From assembly GCA_031424915.1 (NCBI GenBank), contig JANPII010000125.1, positions 1 through 11,037 of the forward strand: a DNA stretch of 11,037 bases, in the 5' to 3' direction. Below the pieces are notes generated by a model that was given only the letters and a program-made list of their open reading frames with translations, searched no databases and was not told the origin of the DNA. Position 1 is the stretch's first letter. Each line of letters starts with the position of its first letter. This DNA is from JANPII01 sp031424915 (GTDB lineage: Bacteria > Pseudomonadota > Alphaproteobacteria > Rickettsiales > Midichloriaceae). Of the stretch, positions 1-6,700 are shown piece by piece. The position numbers and the translations under genes were made by a program.

Positions 1-45
1 CTTGTAAGCGGTAGGTCGTCTGTTCAAATCAGACATCCGGCACCA
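1..45 (+). tRNA. tRNA-Thr (anticodon UGU), 3' part only
   Basis: The window opens inside the anticodon loop. Bases 1-7 (CTTGTAA) form the loop with anticodon TGT at 3-5, which decodes ACA/ACG threonine codons. The 3' anticodon strand is 8-12, a five-base variable region is 13-17, and the T arm is 18-34 with a perfect 5-bp stem (GTCTG/CAGAC) around the loop TTCAAAT. The 3' acceptor strand is 35-41, followed by discriminator A and an encoded CCA (43-45). The acceptor strand predicts a 5' end of GCCGGAT, typical of threonine tRNAs. The D arm and 5' acceptor strand are outside the window. Confidence 0.88.
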
Positions 46-111
46 TTTTCGTAACTGTTCCAGTTGAGCGAGTTAAAGTTTTATTAACATAATTGAAAGC
101 ATGTATTACAG

Positions 112-190
112 CGTTACTGCGAGCACCGAAAGTGCGCGGTGATCGACGAGGTTTATGGGTTGCTTCGCTCCGTTGGTGCTCGCAAAGACG
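112..190. repeat. Palindromic repeat element, copy 1
   Basis: The arms 118-127 (TGCGAGCACC) and 175-184 (GGTGCTCGCA) are perfect reverse complements, and the outer flanks CGT/ACG at 112-114 and 188-190 extend the palindrome imperfectly. An inner small hairpin (GCAC..GTGC) lies in the left half. The element shares its opening (CGTTACTGC versus CGTCATTGC) and a core (GCGCGGTGATC versus GCGCGGCAATC) with the second copy at 3496-3577, and the two blocks start 22 nt apart in both copies. It resembles the dispersed palindromic elements known in Rickettsiales genomes. Its function is unknown; it may fold in RNA or act as a transcription or processing signal. Confidence 0.75.
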
Positions 191-302
191 ATTTTAGTAT
201 CTAACATACTAGGCTTTTGAATATATTCCTGCTGGGGGGCAGAAATATATTCTTATTGCATTACTTAAAAACCGAAAGATATGTATGCGTGCAAACATCA
301 TC

Positions 303-372
303 GGCCTTTCTTTGAGCGTACCCCTAGAGACAGTAAGGAAGGAGCAGCAAGGGGTACGCTCAAGCAAAGGCC
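303..372. repeat. Inverted repeat with 23-nt arms and 24-nt loop
   Basis: Left arm 303-325 and right arm 350-372 match as reverse complements at 21 of 23 positions; the mismatches are at 310/365 and 311/364. The loop is 326-349. Transcribed from either strand this gives a very stable hairpin. There is no T-run after it on either side, so it is not a classical rho-independent terminator. Read on the plus strand, the loop is purine-rich and includes GGAAGGAGCAG; read on the minus strand it is pyrimidine-rich with CUCCUUCC, which resembles an anti-Shine-Dalgarno sequence. It lies at the downstream end of the putative minus-strand RNA. Confidence 0.8.
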
Positions 373-607
373 AAATAAGGTTCTAATAATCGGCAGCAAG
401 CGCCACACAACCTATCCCGTAATCAAAAACTAGTACGCTTTTACCTGTACCTCAACACGTATAATGCACTTACTAATCGGCTTATAGGGCTCTTCACCTT
501 AACCTGTTAGCTAGCAATTGCAAAGCTTTGGCGTAAGAAACTGAACTGTTTGCTTCCTACCCTGCTTGCCGAAAGAATGGTAACAAACCCTTTCTCCTCG
601 ATACCCC
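303..607 (-). ncRNA. Putative structured non-coding RNA, family unidentified
   Basis: A consensus-like promoter at 612-640 predicts a minus-strand start near 605-607, and no protein frame follows. The predicted 5' end GGGGUAU (607-601) can pair with GUACCCC (357-351), closing the molecule. Internal pairings include GUUUG/CAAAC (587-583 with 551-547) and GCCCUAUAAGCC with GGUUGUGUGGC near 490-400. In order, several short blocks loosely recall bacterial RNase P RNA: GAGGAGAAAG (599-590), AGCAAAC (553-547 region), CAGGUUAAGGUGAA (506-493) and AGAACCUUAU (384-375). The nearly invariant RNase P core is not intact, and helices P2 and P3 would be missing, so this assignment is only a guess. The 3' end is uncertain (303 to about 345). 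tmRNA, 6S and 4.5S RNA did not fit. Confidence 0.35.
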
Positions 608-611
608 TGCT

Positions 612-640
612 ACTATAGGTTGTATTTTCATACACGTCAA
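612..640 (-). promoter_or_regulatory. Strong sigma70-type promoter, minus strand
   Basis: On the minus strand the -35 box is TTGACG (640-635, 5 of 6 consensus) and the -10 box is TATAGT (617-612, 5 of 6), separated by exactly 17 nt. The start would fall near 605-607, on a run of G. It lies 127 nt beyond the stop codon of the Ppx/GppA gene and reads into sequence without a protein gene, which is the main argument for a non-coding RNA there. Confidence 0.65.
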
Positions 641-766
641 GCCATTAGATAAGATTTTTTCACAAATAAAGTAGTTAATGTTTTGCGTTGCTTAACAATA
701 GGTTAAAGCTTATTGAAATATTTCTTTTATTTTTTAAGGTCAAGTTTTTAAAGCCCGCAGCTAAAT

Positions 767-1807
767 CTAATACACCCAATCTAATGACATCCCTACATCG
801 GCATACCATAAGTCATTAAAGTTCTCGTCTTCCCATAAATTTTCATACACTGCAATAGCATTCAAGCTTTGTACATGCTCTAAGAAATGTATTTCAGACA
901 TATCTAGCGCATCCATTATAGTATGGATCAAAAGCAAATTTGTCTGCTGTGGTACAATAAATTCTGCCTTTATCTCAGGGTACATTTCCTTTAATTCTTC
1001 AATACTATGCTTAGTAAAGATTTCCAGTAGATCAAAAACTTCTTTTTTGCAGATAGTGTCATTATATATCATGGGTTTTATACCTACATTCATTAATTGG
1101 CCAATTCCATATACACAGCTACTAGCACGCGTTTGTATATCCCAAATATCTATACATTCAGACAGAGGTTTTCCTATTAGATCACGCGCAATATCAATTG
1201 CATCCATAAGCTGGGTCATATTAAGCAATTTATTTGTATCACACCCCGCCATCTCTCTAATAGTTTTAGCAAAGTTCACTGAACCTAATGATCCATCGTA
1301 GACTTGAATCTCACCATCTTGCTTAATATAACTCAGTTGAAAACTCCCCCCACCAATATCCCAAATCAACATTTTATCTGCGTCCGGCGCTGGGCAGCCT
1401 GGGCTAGCTAATACCGCTTGAATCCCTAGTTTTCCTTCCTCATGTTGAGAAATACTGGCAATATGTATTCCCATTTCCTTATCTAAGTATTTTAAGTACT
1501 CTTCGGCATTATCTGCATTTCGTGCCCATGCTGTAGCAATCCCTGCACATTTTATATACGCCTCTTTGGAATCTATTCCATAATATTTAAGAATCTCACC
1601 TAAGGCTGCGCTACCATGTGCCATTGCCTCAGCGCTTAGGGTTCTACCATCATGCGAATTATTAATATACTTTTGATATGGAACTGGAACAGAAATTCGA
1701 TCTATTATTGCTAATAGTCTCATACTGTTTGTATCAACCAGGCAGGCCATGGATTTGGTGTTACTCGAACCTATGTCAAAAACATAGCGTACCTCATAAT
1801 TATTCAA
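767..1807 (-). CDS. Ppx/GppA family phosphatase-like protein
   Basis: This 346-residue protein belongs to the exopolyphosphatase/guanosine pentaphosphatase family of the ASKHA (actin-like ATPase) fold, which cleaves terminal phosphate from polyphosphate or pppGpp in the cytoplasm. Visible motifs are the first phosphate loop FDIGSSNTK (10-18), ATAWARNADN (91-100, family ATSAxRxAxN), ISQHEEGKL (119-127, containing the expected catalytic Glu), DIGGGSFQL (150-158, second phosphate loop) and GSLGSVNFA (172-180). The length fits a short two-domain form without the C-terminal HD-type extension of E. coli Ppx. The start is TTG at 1807-1805: an in-frame TAG lies at 1819-1817, and the next Met comes after the phosphate loop. 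Odd point: the loop reads GGGSFQ where the family usually has GGGSTE, so activity is not certain. Ppx and GppA cannot be told apart here. The gene has its own promoter and is divergent from rpe. Confidence 0.88.
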   Translation of the reverse strand: MNNYEVRYVFDIGSSNTKSMACLVDTNSMRLLAIIDRISVPVPYQKYINNSHDGRTLSAEAMAHGSAALGEILKYYGIDSKEAYIKCAGIATAWARNADNAEEYLKYLDKEMGIHIASISQHEEGKLGIQAVLASPGCPAPDADKMLIWDIGGGSFQLSYIKQDGEIQVYDGSLGSVNFAKTIREMAGCDTNKLLNMTQLMDAIDIARDLIGKPLSECIDIWDIQTRASSCVYGIGQLMNVGIKPMIYNDTICKKEVFDLLEIFTKHSIEELKEMYPEIKAEFIVPQQTNLLLIHTIMDALDMSEIHFLEHVQSLNAIAVYENLWEDENFNDLWYADVGMSLDWVY

Positions 1808-1812
1808 TATTG

Positions 1813-1818
1813 CCCCCT
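1813..1818 (-). promoter_or_regulatory. Ribosome binding site fixing a TTG start
   Basis: On the minus strand AGGGGG ends 5 nt before the TTG start codon of the Ppx/GppA gene. It overlaps the in-frame TAG stop at 1819-1817, so translation cannot begin further upstream in this frame. This supports TTG as the true start. Confidence 0.6.
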
Positions 1819-1863
1819 AGCCAAAATTATATAATTTATACTAAATATCAAAAACACGATTAA

Positions 1864-1892
1864 ATTATACCACCTTATACACAAAATTGCAA
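1864..1892 (-). promoter_or_regulatory. Sigma70-type promoter of the Ppx/GppA-like gene
   Basis: On the minus strand the -35 box is TTGCAA (1892-1887, 4 of 6 consensus) and the -10 box is a perfect TATAAT (1869-1864), with a 17-nt spacer. Transcription would start near 1857, giving a leader of about 50 nt before the TTG start codon. Confidence 0.65.
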
Positions 1893-2131
1893 GCTCCAAC
1901 AATCATTACCACTATTACTACTACACATTATAAGAGAAACTACATTATTTTATTCTGTACTTTCTCCTAACAATTTTATAACCTAGATGCCACTTCATGC
2001 TTTCAAAAAGCAACCTGCCATATGGGAGTTATTTAACGGCATTAATACCGCCCGTAACCCCTATATTTATAGTTGCATAATCAAAGCACAAAATATAAAG
2101 TGTCATGTCATTATAGGTGTTAGCAAAAACC

Positions 2132-2794
2132 ATGCACATTTTGGTTTCTCCATCAATACTATCTGCAGATTTTGCTAAATTAGCTGTGGAGGCCGCAGCA
2201 TTAGAGGCTGCTGGGGCAGACTATATTCACATTGATATTATGGATGGACATTTTGTTCCAAACTTAACGTTTGGGCCTCAGATCGTACGTGGATTGCGTC
2301 CACATACCGCCCTACCTTTTGATGTACACTTAATGATTAATGAGCCGGAAAAATTTATTGATGAGTTCATAGATGCAGGTAGTAACATGATAACTGTGCA
2401 CCTAGAGTCCAATCCCCATATTTGTCGTATTCTAGAGATGATTCGTAGCAAAGGTATACGTGCGGGCGTTTCCCTTTGCCCTTCTACTCCCGAAACGGCA
2501 TTACAGTATGTTTATCAAATGGTAGATCGCATATTAGTTATGACTGTCAACCCAGGCTTTGCTGCACAAAGCTTTATGCCATCACAGCTAGTAAAGCTGC
2601 AAGCCATAAGACAGGAGATAATACGACAGAATTTACCTGTGGAGCTAGCAGTAGATGGGGGTATGAATCCTCAAACTGCTCGCCTTGCTATCGAAGCAGG
2701 AGCAAATGTTATAGTAGCCGGTCACTCAGTATTTAAGAATCAAGATTACAAGGCCAACATTATGGCGCTACGCCAAGGAAGAGTTAGCCTTTAA
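2132..2794 (+). CDS. rpe: Ribulose-phosphate 3-epimerase
   Basis: Rpe is a cytoplasmic TIM-barrel metalloenzyme that interconverts D-ribulose 5-phosphate and D-xylulose 5-phosphate in the pentose phosphate pathway. From ATG at 2132 the product has 220 residues, the usual family size. Visible landmarks are SPSILSADF (6-14), HIDIMDGHFVPN (33-44, metal ligands and catalytic Asp35), DVHLM (64-68, metal ligand His66), the flexible loop VNPGFAAQSF (139-148) and VDGGMNP (174-180, second catalytic Asp175 and phosphate-binding Gly). The longest frame starts at GTG 2117, adding five residues, but the family begins just before SPSILSADF, so ATG 2132 is preferred; the ribosome site is weak for both. Odd points: GFAAQ replaces the usual GFGGQ, and AGHSVF replaces the usual AGSAVF near the C-terminal phosphate site. 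The gene is divergent from the Ppx/GppA gene and converges with the membrane protein gene 17 nt away. Confidence 0.94.
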   Translation: MHILVSPSILSADFAKLAVEAAALEAAGADYIHIDIMDGHFVPNLTFGPQIVRGLRPHTALPFDVHLMINEPEKFIDEFIDAGSNMITVHLESNPHICRILEMIRSKGIRAGVSLCPSTPETALQYVYQMVDRILVMTVNPGFAAQSFMPSQLVKLQAIRQEIIRQNLPVELAVDGGMNPQTARLAIEAGANVIVAGHSVFKNQDYKANIMALRQGRVSL

Positions 2795-2811
2795 AACCCC
2801 AGCATCTGTAG

Positions 2812-3375
2812 TCAAGTGGGTTGCTGATACTCCAGAGGCTCATATGCTTTACATACACAAGACGCAGCTATTAACAGCACTATAGAAGCAATTAAGATAA
2901 CTCCATGTGCTTCATTCGAAATGTTGTAATAGAATCCTATGGCAGAAGTACCTCCAAGCAGAGTAGCAAAGCCAAGCATTGTAGCTATGCCATATCGTTC
3001 TTTTGGTCTATCACGGATTTTTCCATCAGCTATAATATTCTTATCACTTTCACGGCGTACAACTAGATAATCTATACACAAGCTTCCTATAGTTGCAATT
3101 CCGACTCCAGTAACCAATGTTGGCACTAGTAGCTCATACTGCATCCAATGATGGCAAGACCATAGAGCAGCTCCCAATGTGGTGCCAGTAAAAAGGAGCC
3201 AGAACCCAACTGCAGTTTGCCTGGGTCCAGCATAACGTTGCCAAAACTCTCTTTCTTTCTGTTCAATACGCTTCTTATCACGCTCTGCTTTTTCCTTTGC
3301 CTCCTCTTGTTCTGAGCGCTTTATACAGCGGTCCATCTTCTCTTTATATTCTTTAGATATTTCAAGATTTAACAT
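2812..3375 (-). CDS. Unrecognised four-helix membrane protein with charged N-terminal helix
   Basis: I do not recognise this 187-residue protein. Residues 1-48 are strongly charged, rich in Lys, Glu and Arg, and likely form a cytoplasmic coiled coil or amphipathic helix. Four hydrophobic segments follow at about 54-74, 82-104, 129-150 and 157-176. The loop between the second and third (105-128) is rich in Arg, Lys and Asp, which by the positive-inside rule places it and the N-terminus in the cytoplasm. The C-terminus (177-187) is short and polar. No catalytic motif is visible. The ATG at 3375 has no clear Shine-Dalgarno sequence. The gene lies downstream of rpoC on the same strand but is separated by 371 nt containing a palindromic repeat, so read-through from rpoBC is possible but not shown. 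It converges with rpe. Confidence 0.7.
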   Translation of the reverse strand: MLNLEISKEYKEKMDRCIKRSEQEEAKEKAERDKKRIEQKEREFWQRYAGPRQTAVGFWLLFTGTTLGAALWSCHHWMQYELLVPTLVTGVGIATIGSLCIDYLVVRRESDKNIIADGKIRDRPKERYGIATMLGFATLLGGTSAIGFYYNISNEAHGVILIASIVLLIAASCVCKAYEPLEYQQPT

Positions 3376-3746
3376 AATTCAACGCTATTAACATGGTGGC
3401 ATTGGCGCATTGGCTTGTTCCTCAGCTTTTTTATATTCTATCTTTCGAACTCCAGTTTTGGTTAGATAAGGTGTGTGATGGCTTAAAAGGTATAGCGTCA
3501 TTGCAAGCCCTTTTAGGGCGCGGCAATCAAGGAATACTTGCTGGATCACCACACCCCTTCGGGGTTCGTGATGAGGATTTTATGGGCCTTACACCATTAG
3601 TCTAATCCAAAACTAGGGTTTCGGATATCTATACATCACCCATATTTAAACTACAATAGATAAAATATTAATATTTCAGAACCACCATTGCTGGATAAAT
3701 ACGTTATTTTACCTCCAACAAGAAACAGTTGACCCAGAAGATCCCC
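3376..3746. other. Gap downstream of rpoC with palindromic repeat
   Basis: This 371-nt region contains palindromic repeat copy 2 (3496-3577) and a 14-nt perfect AT palindrome, AAATATTAATATTT, at 3663-3676. No convincing rho-independent terminator for rpoBC is visible. A minus-strand frame is open through the repeat to a TAA at 3390-3388, ending 12 nt before the membrane protein start; its last 37 codons (ATG at 3501) give a Lys/Glu-containing tail. It could be a remnant or chance. A plus-strand frame (3393-3605) is judged to be spurious. Confidence 0.6.
3496..3577. repeat. Palindromic repeat element, copy 2
   Basis: The element shares CGTCATTGC and the core GCGCGGCAATC (3518-3528) with copy 1 at 112-190, at identical spacing. 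It holds two small strong hairpins: GCCC/GGGC around 3507-3519, and ACCCC-TTC-GGGGT at about 3553-3565. The outer arms are an imperfect palindrome (CGTCATTGC against the complement of the 3567-3576 region). It lies between rpoC and the membrane protein gene and might serve as a transcript end or processing site, which the sequence alone does not show. Confidence 0.75.
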
Positions 3747-6700
3747 CTACGCCGCTGGCTCTTCTTCTGGGGCTGCTGCCGCTGCTATTGCTGCCTGCTC
3801 TGCTTGTGCCTTTTCTACCTCCTTATCCCTCCGGTGCGCTTCACGACGCAGCTGATGAATATAGAAACCTGTTCCAGCTGGAATCAAACTGCCCACTATA
3901 ATCGCTTCCTTCAAGCCACGCAGCCTATCAACCTTACCGGCTACTGCGGCCTCTGTTAACACCCGGGTGGTATCCTGGAACGAGGCGGCAGACAAGAATG
4001 AATCTGTGTTCAGCGATGCCTTAGTAATACCAAGTAGCACCGGCATAGCCACTGCTGGCATATAACCTTTTTCAATTGTCCTGGTATTTTCATGATCAAA
4101 CTCTTCACAGTCTATCTGTTGTCCCATTAAAAAAGTAGTCTCACCTGGATCCACCACTTCAACCTTACGCAGCATTTGGCGCAGTACCACTTCGATGTGC
4201 TTATCATCTATTTTCACACCCTGCAGTCTATATACTTGCTGTATTTCATGAGTCATGTATTTGGCTAAGGCCTCTACTCCCATTACTCGCAAGATATCAT
4301 GTGGTGAAGGGGTGCCATCCATCAACATATCGCCTTTGGAAACGAAATCTCCCTCGCTTACCACAATATGTTTGCCACGTGGTACCAGGTATTCAACAGC
4401 TTCACCCCCCTCTTCTATTGCTCTGATGACAATACGTCTTTTTGACTTGTAATCCTTACCAAACTCTATATAGCCATCTTTTTCTGCAATAACTGACAGG
4501 TTCTTTGGCTTTCTGGCCTCAAATAATTCTACTACACGAGGTAATCCTCCTGTAATATCCTTAGTCTTAGATGCTTCTTTTGGAATACGTGCAATGACGT
4601 CTCCTGCATGCACTTGTTGACCATCACGGATGTTTAAAATTACATCTACAGGCAACATATATCTTGCTTCTAATCCATTAGCGAGAGTAATCACATTACC
4701 GTGCTCGTCATGCAGCACTATACGTGGTCGCAGCTCTGTGCCTTTGGCTTGTTGCCTCCAATCCACTACTACCCGGTTAGTGATACCAGTAGCCTCGTCC
4801 ATAACTTCTCTAACAGAAACGCCAGTTAATAGATCTACAAATACTGCAGTACCAGATTTCTCAGTGATGATCGGAATAGTAAACGGATCCCAATCTGCCA
4901 GTTTTTGGCCTGGTAAAACTTTATCCCCATCATCAACTAACAACTTAGCACCATATGGTACTTTATGACGTGCTTTTTCAGCATTTTTGTCATCAAGTAT
5001 CAAGATCTCACAACTACGGCTCATGACTATCTTTTTGCCATTACTATCTATTACCACGTTACGGTGTGAGATTAAGATATGGCCCTCATATGACCCTATA
5101 ACGCTAGACTGAGAAGTACTATTAGTAGACACCCCCCACATGTGGAAGGTTCTCATTGTTAGCTGCGTACCAGGCTCGCCGATAGATTGTGCTGCTACTA
5201 CACCTACTGCCTCGCCTACATTTACTAATGATCCCATCGCCAGGTCGCGACCATAACACCTACAGCACACACCATTTTTACTCTCACAAGTGATTACAGA
5301 ACGAATTTTCACAGTATCAATACCTGCTTCTTCAATCTTTTCAACAGTCAATTCATCAATTAATCCACTTGCCTCTATGATTTGTTGTCCAGTAGTTGGA
5401 TGATGGATATTAGTTGCTGCTATACGTCCTAAAATTGCTTCAGACAGTTCCACCACCACATCTCCATTTTCAATCAGAGCTTGGGCTAATAGGCCATTAG
5501 TAGTGCCACAATCGTTTTCTATTACTATACAGTCTTGCGATACATCCACCAACTTACGTGTTAGATAACCAGAGTTAGCTGTCTTCAGCGCCATATCTGC
5601 TAAGCCCTTACGTGCACCATGAGTGGAAGTAAAGTATTCAAGAGGAGTTAGCCCTTCTTTAAAGTTAGATTTAATTGGGTTTTCAATAATCTCACCAGAT
5701 GGCCTAGTCATCAGACCCCGCATACCAGCAAGCTGTTTAATCTGGGCTACCGAACCCCGGGCACCAGAATCTGCCATCATAAAAATATTGTTGATACGGA
5801 GCTGACCAGCACCTACTATTAAGCCTCTTGGTTTTGTGGCGATCATTTCCATCATGCGATGGGCAATTTTTTCAGAACAACGAGACCATGCATCTACGAC
5901 CTTATTATATTTCTCACGTATAGTAATCAGACCATCCGCATACTGATTCTCATATTTTCTGACTTCTTCCTCGGTTTCAGCCATAAGCGGTCCTTTGGAA
6001 TCGGGTATTATCATATCATCTTTACCCATAGAAATACCTGCAGTACAAGCATATCGGAAACCAAGCTGCATTATGTGGTCAACAAACAATACCGTCTGCT
6101 TTTGGCCACAATGGCGATATACGTGCTCAATCAATTTTGCCACTTCTTTTTTAGTCATTAACTTATTGATTAACTCAAAGCTTAAGCTGGCATCAGCTGG
6201 CAATACCTCAGATAATAGCACCCTACCTGGCGTGGTATCCACCAGTATGTTTTGCACAGTACCATCATGCAATATCTTCTTGCGCCTACACTTGATTTTA
6301 GCATGTATAGATAGCTTATCAGCATGTATAGCGTGCTCTATTTCAGCAATATCGCCATAAACCCCACCTTCACCTTCCTCGCCTTCTAGCTCTAAAGTAA
6401 TATAATAAAGACCAAGTATCATATCTTGAGCTGGTACCACAATAGGACGTCCGTTTTGTGGGCTTAGAATATTATTTGTCGACATCATTAAAGTTCGTGC
6501 TTCCACACATGCCTCAATCGAAATTGGGACGTGCACTGCCATTTGGTCACCATCAAAATCGGCGTTAAAAGCAGCGCACACTAATGGATGCAGCTGTATA
6601 GCTTTACCTTCAATCAAAACGGGTTCGAATGCTTGAATACCAAGACGGTGTAGCGTTGGAGCACGGTTTAGTAATACTGGATGTTCGCGTATTACTTCTT

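Larger units (their letters stand above)
46..766. other. Long gap without protein genes
   Basis: No reading frame in these 721 bases looks like a protein. The gap runs from the tRNA end to the stop codon of the Ppx/GppA gene. It holds a palindromic repeat (112-190), a long inverted repeat (303-372), and a strong minus-strand promoter (612-640) with a possible structured RNA downstream. Positions 641-766 are very AT-rich and contain a weak imperfect hairpin near 689-708. No clear rho-independent terminator (GC stem plus T-run) was seen for the Ppx/GppA gene or the tRNA. Confidence 0.7.
1808..2131. other. Divergent intergenic region between ppx/gppA-like gene and rpe
   Basis: This 324-nt AT-rich gap carries a clear promoter for the minus-strand gene (1864-1892). 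For rpe no equally good promoter was found; the best candidate, TTGCAT at 2073-2078 with TATAAA at 2094-2099, has a spacer of only 15 nt. A 63-codon frame from 1987 overlaps the start of rpe in another frame and shows no recognisable protein signature. Confidence 0.6.

Noticed and set aside
303..372. Plus-strand hairpin as a 4.5S SRP RNA (loop contains GGAAGGAGCAG).
   Set aside because: The GGAA would be closed by A-G mismatches rather than the normal C-G pairs, the symmetric loop is not intact, and the 23-nt helix is too regular and short; the promoter candidate (TTGCAT 256-261, TATGTA 280-285) is weak.
360..380. Plus-strand CAAGCAAAGGCCAAATAAGG resembling an RNase P RNA block (GCAAGGCCAAATAGG).
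   Set aside because: None of the other conserved RNase P blocks occur at the expected distances on the plus strand, so a single short match is treated as chance.
480..607. tmRNA on the minus strand, suggested by GGGG 5' end and a GCAAAC that could start a tag.
   Set aside because: The conserved GGATTCGAC block, a T arm and a CCA end are missing, and the frame from GCAAAC does not end in a typical short Ala-rich tag.
2073..2099. rpe promoter TTGCAT / TATAAA.
   Set aside because: The spacer is only 15 nt and the boxes are partial matches, so it is too weak to list as a feature.
1987..2178. 63-codon plus-strand frame upstream of and overlapping rpe.
   Set aside because: No recognisable protein features or ribosome site, and it overlaps the rpe start in another frame.
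3393..3605. 70-codon plus-strand frame downstream of the membrane protein start.
   Set aside because: It runs through the palindromic repeat and has no plausible protein signature.
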